From Mytilus trossulus (lineage: Eukaryota > Mollusca > Bivalvia > Mytilida > Mytilidae): a DNA stretch of 64,000 bases. Shown piece after piece: positions 32,901 through 44,300 of this stretch. Position 1 is the first letter of the stretch; each line of letters begins with the position of its first letter. The stretch is taken from positions 48,182,955-48,246,954 of the forward strand of contig NC_086375.1 of assembly GCF_036588685.1 (NCBI RefSeq), read 5' to 3'. The position numbers and the translations under genes are program-made. The notes below the pieces were generated by a model that worked only from the letters and a program-made list of their open reading frames with translations, searched no databases and was not told where the DNA came from.

Positions 32901-35900
32901 GGGATAAAGGATATAACAGATACAGTTAAGTCGACTTTATATCTTAACTTACATCTAGAAATTGACCATGAGGGTCGGTTGAAAACTTATTTTAACGACA
33001 AAAGAGATGATTTAAGCTTTTCAATTGTGAAATTTCCATTTTTAAGTAGCAACATTCCAGCAGCACCTGCATGCGGGGTATATATCTCCCAATTGATACG
33101 ATATTCCCGTGCTTGTATTCCATATCATGAATTTCTTGATAGAGGGTTGCTGCTCACAGTGAAGCTATTAAACCAAGAGATTCAAATGGTGAAGTTGAAA
33201 TAATCCCTTCGTTAATTTTACGGACGCCATCACGAGTTGGTTGACAGTTATGGAATAACCGTTTCACAGATAATATCGGTTATGTTCTTTACGTCGTAAC
33301 TACAATCCCCTTCCCTTTCATGAATGTGACCTACCGAATTATACTATTTACCGGATATGTACATTAGCAACACGACGGGTGCCACATTTTGTGTAGAAAG
33401 AAGTTTTATCATAATATTTCTTCATATATAAAATTAATAATTGTTTTATTTACCTTTTTCAGAGAGCACAAATGATAGCAGGGTCCTTAACTGTAACGTC
33501 TAAGCGTGCAGATGTTGTGGAATTTTCGTATCCATTCCAAATTACAAACTTGGTTATGGTTCTTAGAAGACCAGACCAAGCAAGGTTACCGGTTATGGAC
33601 CGGATAAAACGCATTTGGTCACCATTTGAATCAAGTGTGTGGCTTCTGACGATTGCTGCTTTCTTTGTCACCAGTTCTGCGATCTACGTTATTTCTTATT
33701 TTAACCCTTATGATTGGCGTAGATTGGCACGTGATGGAGAAGCAACCATTAGAGAAAGGGAATCATTCACTTGCATGAATTCTTTCTGGTTTTCTCTAAG
33801 TGCATTAACTCTTCAAGGTAATTAGTTGGTTATATTTCGTTTACAATCTAGTAGATACAAAAGATACCCATTTGCACACTTAACACAAAAAGGACACTTA
33901 AATGACAATGAATTGAAAGAAATCTTAAATCTGAATAGAGACTGTAGAAACCTCAGATTTAGCCACAGGTATTTGGGGAATGGACCCCCCTTTTATTTGG
34001 AACTCACTAAAAAAAAACATTGGCGTTTTTTTTTATTCATTTACAATTTTCTACAATGTAGAAACATATATCAAGTCTCAACAATCCATTGCTAGTCGAT
34101 TACAATATTTTTTTTACTTGGGGCTCGTATGGATAGTAAAAAAAATATTGTAATCGACTAGCAATGGATTGTTGAGACTTGATATATGTTTCTACATTGT
34201 AGAAAATTGTAAATGAATAAAAAAAAACGCCAATTTTTTTTTTAGTGAGGTCCAAATAAAAGGGGGGTCCATTCCCCAAATACCTGTGATTTAGGCAAAC
34301 ATTATTGCCCGGAAGACTGGATAAGTTCATAAATATTTCCCCGGATAATATTGATAATGTCTACAATTGTTATACCGACCGGGAACACATTTTATTCGAG
34401 AAACCGAGTCTCGTTTTGATGTAAAGTATTTTCCAAACGGGAAATAAAAATCTAGGACCAATTTTCGCTGTATGTCTTTCACTAAATAATATGAATAAGG
34501 TTAAAAAGATGGTTAAAAACTAATCGAATTAGATATTTATAAGTCTTGACAACAATTTGTTCAACAACTTACATATTCCTTTAGATTCAAAACGTTAAAG
34601 TTTTTTTCTGCCAAATAAAATACGTTGAAATTTTGTACCATCGTTAGTCATATAAAATTTGTTTGGAAGAAACGATAGTTTATGCTTTGGATAATATTCT
34701 AATTTAATTTTGATTTTGATTGACAAGTTTTATGCAAGCTAACTTTGTCAAGGACTATTAGGTGTAAATAGTTGGGTATGTTATATAGTTCGGTACTAGT
34801 GTATCACATGGTAACCTTCTTACCGTCTCCTTTTTCTAACTTTTTCGTTTTTGTTTTATCAAACGTTTGGCAAATTTGTTATTACACGAAATATGGAGAA
34901 GGTCATGGAGGTATAAAGTATCCAAGTAATTTTGTTGGTTGCAAATAAAGTTTACTGTTATCTCCATTCTACTGAAACTGACAGAAAACAACGTTAAAAC
35001 ACACATTTAAAATCTGTAATATGTCGTCTGCGCTTGCGCGTATTTTTCATGGCATCACTTAGGAGATAACTGTATTGTATTTGAAGCTCCGACGGCATCA
35101 ATTGGTGATTTGATGGTCGCAAATTAAGTTTACTGGCGACGCGTTAGCGGAGACAGTAAACGGGTATTTGCTACCATGTTTGATGCCGTCGGAGCTTCAA
35201 ATACAATTATTGTTATCTCCGTTCTAATGAAACTGACAGAGAACTGGCAACCACAAATCATACATTTAAAATCTGCCATACGTCGTTTGTTCTTGCGCGT
35301 ACATTTTAAGTCATGGCACCAAATGTCATAAAAAAAATTGTGACGTTATCCAATCATATTGAACGTTACAAGCGACGTTGCATTAGAATTGTGAATTGAT
35401 GCCATGAAAATTTGAGACGTTATCCAATCAAAATCACGGAACGTTACAAACGATGTTAGTTTGTTTTTGATGACGCTAACAGCACGATTGGTCAGATTGG
35501 AAACTTTCAAATAGTAATGGTAAATCACTTACTGTAGGTACATCAACACATCTAGTGTGTGTACGTTAGTTATCTCCTATGTTTGCTAAAGAAAAGTAGT
35601 AAAAATGTTTCAAGGCCTCTTTATTTTTATTTAATATTGATTTCCTATATATCAACTAATTCATCTTGTAGGCTATGTCAGAAGTCCACGGTCATTAGGA
35701 GCCAGGGTAGTGGTAACTGCTTGGTGGATGTTTGTCATCGTTTTCGTATCGTGTTACATAAGTAAATTAACTGGTCTTCTGCAAATACCTCCTAATGAAG
35801 AGGAGATTGAAGGATATATGAAGTTTCAAGGTCTTCGAGATGTTATTAATCGAGACATAAAGTTCATGGTCATAAGAGGTGGCGCTGTAGACGATCTGTT

Positions 35901-37501
35901 AAGGTATAACACGCAACAAGAACACATACAACGACTCGGCGCCGAACTTAAATCAGGTGGAAGCGGCGAATATGTCGACAATCTCAAGGAAGGAATAAAA
36001 AAGCTTGAAAATTATCCTTCCGGTAAAAAAGCTTATATCACCGAATCATTAATGGTGAAATATCAAACTCAGAGATATGGTTGTCAGTTTTATTTTGTAA
36101 ACGAGAAAACAGTTAAAAGACAATACAGTTTAGCATTTCCAATCAACTCCACATATACTAACACTATAGGACGATATATTCTACAATACCATGAAGAAGG
36201 GTACTTAGATTACTTAGAGAAGAAATGGTTTACAGGTTCATGTAACCAGTATGTATTTGAAGGCACTGATGAAAAATATAAAATTCCAGAATTTCATCCT
36301 TTAGATACCGCCTCGTTTTCAGGTGTACTTATTGTAGTAGCTGGTGGAATCTTGATTGGTGTATTAGTCACTATAGTTGAATGCCTCATATTCAAATGGG
36401 CAGAATCGGTAAGTATGCACGGTCTGTTAAAACTGCTGTTTAGAGGAATTATGGATAAATTGCTTTAATATACTTAAGATTTACCACACAAAGCCTTCAA
36501 AACTCGTTCATTGGTTAGCAGTTTGTGTTTTCAACATGATTATTCAACAAAAGATTATAGCCATATTCAAATTATGTGAAAAAAGACGATAGTAGTTCTT
36601 TTTAACATGCTTTTTCAAGATAACGAAACGTATTGTCAGTTGGGAGATTATGTACATGTTTTAAATTACATGTATTCTCTGAAACGCAGATTGCATCGTT
36701 TACGTTTTTTGCACGTGCGTTTTTGACATTAAACTAATAATTGATATGGGGAATGTATGACTGTCAAACAGACAACAACCCAACCAAACAGAAAAAAACC
36801 AACCGAAGGCCACCAATGGGTCCACAAGCAGTGTTATAATATAAAAAAGAAGATGTGGTATGATTGGCAATGAGACAACTCTCCACAAGTGACCAAATGA
36901 CACAGAAATAAACAACTATATACTTCAACAATGAGCAAAGCAAATCCACTCAAGCCTGCTAAATAGCGAGCCGTTTCCTTTGTTTAAACAAAACTATAAC
37001 TAGTATGGTTATTTTGTCAGGACTCGTATAAAAAAAGTATATTATTTGTAATATAAACGAAAGCATACCAAAACTTTCCAATTTTCTTTTCAAAAGTAAA
37101 AACATAGATATAGGAAGATGAGGTATAAGATTCAATGAAACAACTTTCCATTCAAGTAACAATTTATAAAAGTAAACCATTATATGTCAAGGTATGGCCT
37201 TCAACATGCAGCCCTGGCTCACACCGAAAATCTCTGTTTCGATTTCTTTTATTCATGGGTAGCAGACGATTCCAAAATACGTTATTTTTTTGTTTTAACT
37301 TGTGTTCTTTGAAATTTTTGTTATTCGTATTATTTATCTTTATATTCTAGATATACCGATTTTAAGTACATTCTGGTTCTTTTGTAGGGTGACCCCGTGC
37401 ACCATGAGCACGGACATAAACAAGGATCAAACCCTGATGGAATACAGACAACATCATCGTTACTAGATCAGCAAAACGATCGATCTGACACACAAGTATG
37501 A
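26967..37501 (+). CDS. Ionotropic glutamate receptor lacking the amino-terminal domain
   Basis: Six exons, 26967-27032, 29497-29526, 31489-31683, 33463-33817, 35672-36408 and 37388-37501 (stop TGA at 37499), join in frame (phases 0, 0, 0, 1, 0) to about 498 residues. Exon 1 is a signal peptide (MDAQKFLATTVFIIFNSI). Exons 2-3 open ligand-binding lobe S1 (LIVSTLIQDPYLINK, YEGYIKDLLDKLS). S1 keeps Thr107 and Arg112 (GSLTVTSKR). M1 is about 156-177, the pore loop ends LTLQGYVRSPRSLG, M3 about 228-252, lobe S2 has Glu340 (KAYITESLM), Cys353 and Cys406 match the conserved S2 disulfide, and M4 is about 431-456. The tail ends Asp-Thr-Gln-Val, a class I PDZ ligand. The usual 350-400-residue amino-terminal domain is absent, as in vertebrate kainate-binding proteins and many protostome IRs. 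It should form a tetrameric cation channel subunit at the plasma membrane; ligand unknown. Exon 1 is the least certain part. Confidence 0.87.
28069..28265 (+). repeat. Family B repeat in iGluR intron 1
   Basis: It contains GAAGATGTGGTACGATTGCC, CTGTCCACAAGAGACC, CTATAGGTCACCGTACGTCC, TTCAACAATGAGCAAAGCCC and AGGCCCCGATATGAC. This is a well-preserved plus-orientation copy of the family also present at 36850, 42940 (inverted) and 44780 (inverted). Confidence 0.8.
28935..29173. repeat. Foldback element in iGluR intron 1
   Basis: Left arm AGTGTGTAGCCAAATGTAAT continues through TGTTAGCTGAACCGTGAAGC. The right arm returns GCTTCACGGTTCAGCTAACA and ATTACCTTTGGCTACACACT. The arms are about 65 bases with small indels, separated by about 110 bases. 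No target duplication is obvious. Confidence 0.8.
29845..30004 (+). repeat. Tandem repeat, 32 bp x 5, in iGluR intron 2
   Basis: The unit GGTAAAGAATATTTGTTCAT plus TACGGAATAAAG starts at 29845, 29877, 29909, 29941 and 29973, the copies being virtually identical. A decayed partial unit precedes it and a variant follows at 30005. The near identity implies recent expansion. Confidence 0.9.
30398..31280 (-). mobile_element. Satellite-bearing element (family D), copy 3, inverted
   Basis: It starts with GGGTTCCGCGGAACCC at 30398 and runs in the opposite orientation to copies 1 and 2, with TCCAAGTTTGGTACAAA and AATACGGAAAAAAT blocks repeating at about 190 bases. Within it, 30641-30820 holds a recent triplication of a 60-base segment (starts 30641, 30701, 30761; AGATACACAGGAACAAA). 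It lies in intron 2 of the iGluR gene and lacks the opening GTCGAGCCTTCGAC module. Confidence 0.8.
31893..32115 (+). mobile_element. tRNA-derived SINE in iGluR intron 3
   Basis: The head GGCTCGATGGCCGAGTGGTC resembles a leucine or serine tRNA 5' half with an RNA polymerase III A box. CAGTTCAATCGAGC about 70 bases later fits the B box. The following body (AGGATTGTCAGTTTTCTTAC, GGGGCACTCCTCGACC, CCGTCACCAACTAG) resembles the conserved central domain of mollusc SINEs as I recall it. Mismatched stems exclude a working tRNA. Confidence 0.6.
32650..33395 (+). pseudogene. Penelope-like (?) reverse-transcriptase fossil in iGluR intron 3
   Basis: The plus strand shows GIRMGTNC, LLADLFLYCYKADFIQELL and MKKDKKLAH. 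After frameshifts it shows FNDKRDDLSFSIVKFPFLSS, NIPAAPACGVYISQLIRYSR and FLDRGLLLTVKLLNQE (frame 32979-33203). The YxDD-type catalytic segment between them is destroyed. The fossil continues into CTACAATCCCCTTCCC, ATGAATGTGACCTACCGAAT and ACACGACGGGTGCCACAT, the family E tail. It is an inactive insertion in the same orientation as the host gene. The superfamily is my best recollection only. Confidence 0.7.
33964..34288. repeat. Long near-perfect inverted repeat in iGluR intron 4
   Basis: Left arm CACAGGTATTTGGGGAATGG runs to about 34117. The right arm from about 34136 to 34288 is its reverse complement, with only a few differences over roughly 150 bases and about 18 bases between arms. Mirrored open frames on both strands (33826-34095 and 34100-34330) are products of this symmetry. 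It starts about 145 bases after an exon. Confidence 0.9.
34957..35325. repeat. Inverted repeat flanked by a diverged direct duplication
   Basis: An inverted repeat spans 35062-35220 (GGAGATAACTGTATTG ... CAAATACAATTATTGTTATC; arms about 40 bases, including GAAGCTCCGACGGCATCAA). It is flanked by two direct copies of a block of about 100 bases starting GTTATCTCC (34957 and 35211), each with ACTGACAGA, CATTTAAAATCTG and CTTGCGCGTA. It lies in intron 4 of the iGluR. Confidence 0.7.
36845..37260 (+). repeat. Two family B repeat fragments in iGluR intron 5
   Basis: The first (about 36845-36945) contains GAAGATGTGGTATGATTGGC, CACAAGTGACCAAATGACAC and TTCAACAATGAGCAAAGC. The second (about 37106-37260) contains TATAGGAAGATGAGGTATAA, CAAGTAACAATTTATAAAAG and GCAGCCCTGGCTCACACC. 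The second matches the 3413 and 58070 subtype. Confidence 0.7.
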
Positions 37502-38340
37502 TAAGTCCAAAAATAGATGACAAAGTTTGAATATGTGACAATTTTGATAAACTTACGAATTATTGTGATGAGAATGTCTTAGAATAAGTGTCACGTGATA
37601 TTAAAAAAGCTTTACACCAATTGAACATAACTTACATGGTTGTGCCTTATTCATTCAAAAAATTACAACTTATCATTAGACGTTGTGTTGTTCAATTCAA
37701 ATTTCGAACCACAGTGGTAAGCCATAATGCCAGGGCATTCATACAACTTGATCAGAGCCTTATTTTTATATGTGTGTATTTTTACAGAGTTTGCTACCTC
37801 TTTTTGTGTATCTTATTTATTTATCTATTTATTGAAATTTAGGTCCTTTGTTTTATTTGTGTAACCATGTTTTTTTTAGTTTGGATTCGTGTTTTTTTCT
37901 CTCTTTCACCTTGAAACGGATTTAATTTATTGAGTATTAGTATATATATATAAGACCTCTGCTATGGACATTCCATTATGTATTGTAAAGAGATATTTAC
38001 CCAATATTTCCATGTATATGGCCATTGTTACGTAGTTTGTTAAATATATAGTGCAATATTTATTCGACATATGTTCCTAATCTAGATAATACTTGTAGAG
38101 TTTATACATTTGTAGATAGGTATTTAAATATTGTATGCTATTTTGCAGCACAGTTTCCTGATTTATCTTTGTGTTTACATACATCTGTGGAGATTAAGAA
38201 TATAAGAATAAGACCGTATATTTTGTGTAGCAACAGAAATATTACTTTTTAAGTATATTTCTACTTGTCAATATTTTTATATTTAGTACTAAAGTGTGTT
38301 TGTGTGGAAGTTTGTTTAATAAAATCCCTGAAAATATATG
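37502..38340 (+). other. Likely iGluR 3' untranslated region
   Basis: No further coding is recognised after the TGA at 37499-37501. An AATAAA word at 38318-38323 is a candidate polyadenylation signal. The frame 37588-37842 is T-rich and unsupported. Confidence 0.4.
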
Positions 38341-39852
38341 GTTTGTGTTTATAATTCAAAATCATTATTAGACAAATGTGAATTATTTATTTTACCTGAA
38401 AAAGCAAAGGCAAGGGTAGAAAGGCCTGATAAATATTCCGTGATATTCTAGGAAACAGACCGAACCGGTTTTGTAAGTGTAACAGACAACAAAAACACAG
38501 CTGTTTTCCATAAACTGTGAATTTTGCACGAATTCTGGTAGCATACGTTAATTTTATACTTTTACTCGAAAAAAGACCAGATATTACGACCTTGAAGTAA
38601 CTAGAATAAAGCTCAGAGTACTTAACGAACTGGAAACATTAGTGAGGACGTACTTAAACCACAAGTTTTGGAAATCGTCGTTATATTGGTATATGCCAAC
38701 TCGATTTAAGACTTTGATCATAAAGAAACTAGTATTGCCTCTTGTTTGCCTTAAGATCCATTTTAACATACATTAGATCCAATATATCCCAGAAACAAAG
38801 GTTGCTGACAAAACTTATATTTGAATTTACCATAGAGTGAAAGAACAGTTTTTCTTTAAATAAGCTTCCACTGGAATAATCGCAAAATAAAGTTAAGTAT
38901 ACTTGTCTGTTGTCATAGTTTATAAAATCAGGAGCATAAGATTTATAAAGGAGCACAAAAAAGGAGTTAATAAGCACATGTTGGTTTTTGTTTTGTTAAC
39001 TAAATGGGGAAAAGTGACCGTGGGATGTATGATTTGGTGCGATATTTTTATTCCCTAAGTTAATTCAGTGTTTGAATAAAGGTTATTCATAATTACTCCA
39101 CGTGAATTACTCTCAAACATTCTTAGGACCGTTGGTTTTCCCGTTTGGATGGGTTTGCATAGTCATTTATTGTATTTAGCTTGCTGTTCCGTGTGCGACC
39201 AAGGCTCCTGTAAAAGACCGCACTGTGACCTATAATTGTAACTTGGATGGAGAGTTCTCTCATTGGCACTCATATCATATCTTCATATATCTATTCATAA
39301 TACCGTAAGACTAAAAGAATAGAAAAACAAAAACAGATGTAACAAAAACCAGTACTTTTTTTATACTTGTATAACTTGTACCAGGATTGCTTTGACATCT
39401 AACGGACTTTTTGTTTAAGACTTGTTTTGGACCGTGGATCAAACGTCATCTGGAGCAATTTAGGATTACACTTGGCCAACGATACTGTAGGAGTGTAATC
39501 GATTGCTTCAGATAGGTACAGATGAAACATTTTAATGAATAAACAACACAACTATGATCTTTTTTTTTTTTAAATTTCTCACAATCAAGTCCAATGAATG
39601 TATACAAGTGTTTTACATAATGCACAAGATACGAATCATACATAGTAATAAGACGAAGCATCGCTTTAAATCGTCATTCGTTAAAGGTCAAATCGTAAAT
39701 CATATTATACCAGAAGTTGTATTATATATGTGTAAATGTTAGAAAATTAGTATGGAAACAATGAACTAATAGCGATTAGTGTGCATGATTTTACATTTTG
39801 TGAAAAATACGTTACTCAAATGCACGGTATTGCGTCGCCGAAGACGTAACAT
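38341..39852. other. Intergenic DNA with an inverted family B fragment
   Basis: At about 39125-39295 the minus-strand family B tail appears (AAGGCTCCTGTAAAAGACCG, TGTGACCTATAATTGTAAC, TTGGATGGAGAGTTC). Nothing else is recognised. The genes on either side converge on this interval. Confidence 0.5.
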
Positions 39853-40482
39853 TTAAGGGCATACGATACAGTTACAGGGAAGGTAATGACGTTGCTAACG
39901 TAATTTGTTATTTTCGCGACGTCAAACTGTGACATATCGGGAAAAGATGCATTTTTCGACTGATTTTTATCATTCAAACTGATTTAATTTGAAAACGAGT
40001 TCATGGACCCCTATTTTTCAAAACGGCATTTGGTTTCAATTTTCAGGGAGATTATGTGACCCAAATTTTATCAAACTGTAAATAGAGGATTTTTTTTAAT
40101 TGTGATAAACATGCAGTAAAAAATTACGTGTTTTCCTCAATTCATGAACATTTTGATAAATTTGAGTTATTTCTAGAAAAAAATTGCATATTTTTTAAAG
40201 ATATTCATAAAATACAGAAATTACCGATTATTTAACAAAAAACAATTTGTTTTTATCTTTTAAACCAAAAAAGTTATGTCTTTCTTTCGAAAAAGAAATT
40301 ACGGCCACAAATCTGAATTTCGAGCAAATATACAAAATTTCGACCTCATTTTACTCAAAAAGTAGCACATGAAGGTATATTTTTTATTACATATTTGATT
40401 TAATCAGGTAAAAAATAGCCTATATGCAAATTTTCATGAACTTGTAAATACAGGATCAAAACTGTATCGTATGCCCTTAAGT
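39853..40482. mobile_element. TTAA-bounded non-autonomous DNA element, about 630 bp
   Basis: The left end TTAAGGGCATACGATACAGT (39854) and the right end ACTGTATCGTATGCCCTTAA (ending about 40480) are inverted copies of about 21 bases that include TTAA at the outer edge. This fits a superfamily that targets TTAA (piggyBac or Kolobok). The interior is AT-rich without coding potential. It lies between the convergent iGluR and HHIP-like genes. Confidence 0.75.
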
Positions 40483-41358
40483 ATATGCACCCCAAAGTAA
40501 AAATAATACACCAACTAAGATAAACAGTATACAAAAGACTTATCTTTCAACACTGAACTATTGGAAAGTGTTAGAAAATTATTTGAAATACACAAAGTAA
40601 CTACAATCCTTATTTCTATATATTATAAACTGTGCATTTCTTGGTGATTTTTGCAGATTGAGCAAATGAATTTCAGAAATAACCATTCTTATATTGTTAA
40701 TTTGGTCCTTCGAATGTACAAATACATACGTATTTCACTAAGACTTTTGAAAAAGACAAACAAAGTCTTTAATAATAGATAAAAGTCCTGAGTTTTGACA
40801 ATAGCTACATAACTATGATCTCTTTTTTTCAAATATACCTTCCTTTTTCTAGCTAAAGTTTCCGGTACATTGGCCTAAAATGTTAACATATAAAGGTATG
40901 CAGCTTTTTTTAAATAAGAAACCAATATCAAATTCATTGAAAAATAACAAGAAAGAGGTCACTATCTCATCAAAGAGAATCATTAGCACCGAGTAAATTA
41001 TCCACCGGGACAAATACATACATACATGATTTTTCTCACAAATTTTAATGAATTATTGAAAACGAACGATATGATTTTACTGTGTGAAGTCTACAGATAA
41101 ATAAACAAACCAACATGGGAGTGATTCCAATCTGAAACTGGTATTTCACACAATACCGATGATGTATAATAATGATTACAACTTACTATAGCATTATAAG
41201 ACTTTTAAAAAATGCGGACATATAAAAATATACTATTTAATTAAAGTTTCTTGAATAATACATTTGGAACAAACATGAAAACTAACAAATTTTAAAATAT
41301 AGATACGTCACATTAGTATTATGAATTAGTCTTAAAAATAACCATTATTCGGTGTGGG
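40483..41358. other. Probable 3' flank of the HHIP-like gene
   Basis: AT-rich non-coding DNA directly downstream (minus strand) of the stop at 41359-41361. It should contain the 3' untranslated region. No clear single polyadenylation signal could be chosen. Confidence 0.35.
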
Positions 41359-44300
41359 TTAACTACTGGATAACATGGTTACTATCATATATGTGCACAG
41401 TAAAACCAAAACGCTCGGCAACAACTGGCAGGATCCGCACGTGGTTACAGCACTGTAATGAGAGAGAGAAAAACCATTCTGATATTTTATTTCAAGTTGA
41501 TTAAAAGCGTTAAAACTTCATTTTACTGATCAGAGCTCGATCCAATTAAATTTCAATAAAAGAAGGTGTAAATCTTCTTGACGATGTGAAGGGAGTGTAT
41601 CAAGGTCTTCTATGTCATTCAGAGGCAAGAAGACGATAGGTGAGGTGAGGTTGGATGAACATGTTAAATGAAAACCAAGACAGACACAAACTTATCATAG
41701 ACATTTTTTTCATCCGAAATAAGTTTACAGATGTATTGATATTCATTTACATACAATAAGTTTCTACAATATGCAGCACAATTAGGATTTAAAAAAAAGT
41801 GAAGTTGGTATCGTAGATTTCTCAGCTTTACTATGCACTTGCTTTCTCATTTGCATTCATAAGTGATGTAATTAACTCAACTTCCGAAGCAAGGTATGCC
41901 GGCTTTCCGGACATTCCCGAAGTCCTGTGTTTAACTTTGATTGCCGAGTTTATGAGCTTCGGTCCTTGCTTGGGTTTTGCTACTTAATTATTAAATATTA
42001 ATATTTTCTTTCATTGGAAATCCATTACTTTTAGAAAAAAGATTATAAATATTTATACTTTACCTTAAAGGTGGTATTAATTTCAGAATCTCTCCTTTCT
42101 GTTTCGTCAGCATAAAAAGTTCACCTAAAATTATAATATTAAAACATGTCATACTAAAAACTTCACGATCTAATGTTATACCAAAAATTTTTTTTACAGA
42201 ATCTGGTCCATATCAACCGTATCCTCATTTTCCAGTGTAAGTCAACATTTTAGTCCTTCGTTCCGGGCGATCTACTTTGGAAATTCTCGGTTGCATTGAT
42301 TGCCAATTTGTTCCGTCGTCCCAAATATGCTTGAAATACTTAACATTGGTGTTTAGAAAACGCGAACCAGTCAATCAATCAACATTTTCAAAACGTTTGT
42401 GTTCTTAATATCCTCTTTTTCTTTTCTGCCATATTCATGTTCACCAAAAACGTATATTAGAAGGATAGGGAAGTCCCGATACCGCCTTGATAATATTCGA
42501 GAAGTGCCGCGTCCTTGATCAAACATATTCTTCACATTGGTTCTTGATTGAAAATAAATATAAATAAGTTGTTCAGTCGTCAAAAGATACTTCATTTATT
42601 ACAAAAAAAAAGAAAATAACACCAAATATTTTCGTGCGTCCGAAGCGTTTTTCTGGATTGATATCAGAAAGGCTCTAACTGTTGTTGGGATGTACAAGTA
42701 CCCGGCCACGCCCACTTGTATTTTTGTCCATCTGATGCGTTAAGACTTTTTCAACTGATTTTTATAGTTCGTTCTTATGTTGTACTGTTATACCACTGTC
42801 CCATGTTAGGGTAAGAGTTTGGATCCCGGTAACATGTTTAACCCCGACACATTATGTATGTATGTGCCTGTCCTAAGTCAGGAGCCTGTAATTCAGTGGT
42901 TGTCGTTTGTTTGTGTATTACCTTTTTGTTTTTCGTACTATTTTAATACATAAATAAGGCCATTAGTTTTCTCGTTTGAATTTTTTAACATTCTCATTTC
43001 GGGGCCTTTTGTAGCTGACTATGCGGTCTGGGCTTTGCTCATTGTTGAAGGCCGTACGGTGACCTATAGTTGTTAATTTCTGTGTCATTTTGGTCTCTTG
43101 TGGAGTGTTGTCTCATTGGCAACAATACCACATCATCTTTTTTTATATCAACTGCAAGAAATGTGAAAGCCGTGTATATATACCTGACCAATTATATGAG
43201 CAATAGAGACAAAACAAATAGCAAAAATTTCAACATGTTTCATAAACATCCAGAAGGCCAGGATGAAAAGGCAATGCGAACTCAATATTGCTTTTGTTTT
43301 CTACTGTGTATTCATTTGTTATACTGTACATTTGATAGAATTATCAGCATTCTGTTTTCTTTTCAGTTGAATGTGTTTTTCTTTTAAATTAGACTTAAGA
43401 TAAAACATTCTTACCTTCACTGTCAGTTGAAAATGATTGTAGAAATTTTCCCGGTGTATCTCGGGCATCACATGGACATTTATTTTGTGCACATTGTGCC
43501 AGATTATATTTACTATTGGACTCGTTCAACTTTAATCTGAACAACTTTCTGCAAAAATAATAAATAAAACAAAATCTTAGTGGTGTAAATATTTTAATAA
43601 CTTAAGGTAGCACAATACAAAGATTTTTTTACTTCCAATCACTAACATTTGAAATGCTGTAACTTTCTTATGAATGCATAGAAAATAATAAAAGAGGTAC
43701 ATATAGATAGATAAAAGATTAATCTTTTAAATGAATGTAATATTTTTATTATGCAATCATTATGTAATCAATTATTATGTAATTAGTGGCAAAATCTGGG
43801 TAAGGTCACTTGAATGAATTTAGCTCTTTCATCTCTTTAACTATACAGAAAATTTTAACGAAATCTTAATCAACACATCATGGGCTTCAAAAGGGTGTCT
43901 CAGATTGTCTCTATGGTATTCTATTCTCTCATAAATCTCCAATTAGTGAAACATCCTAACCACATAAAAGAAGATAATGTTTAATTAGGTGTAAAATTTG
44001 TTCAATACATTCTATCTGAAATCTGAGACACCCTTTTGTAGATAATGGCCATAGGAACAACATATAATAAAATCAACCCTCTAGGGATACCTATGCAGAA
44101 GCTAATTTCATTTGAAAATGGGAATTTGGTGAAAAATATTTTAGACACCATTAACATTATAATTGGTGTCATAATTGTTGCATAATGCTAACATTGCATT
44201 GATTTGAAAGAGTGATCTGTTAGCTATCCAAAACTACCACTTCTATAAAATTTCAAGCATTATTAAGAAAGTAACAGCATTTTAAAACTTGGTTGTTGGA

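Noticed and set aside
33826-34330. Two open frames on opposite strands with nearly the same protein sequence
   Set aside because: They are the two arms of a long inverted repeat read from each side, not a duplicated gene.
36409-36468. Read-through of the iGluR exon to the stop near 36468
   Set aside because: A consensus donor (TCG|GTAAGT) at 36408/36409 and a phase-matched downstream exon at 37388 make splicing far more likely, although intron retention cannot be excluded.
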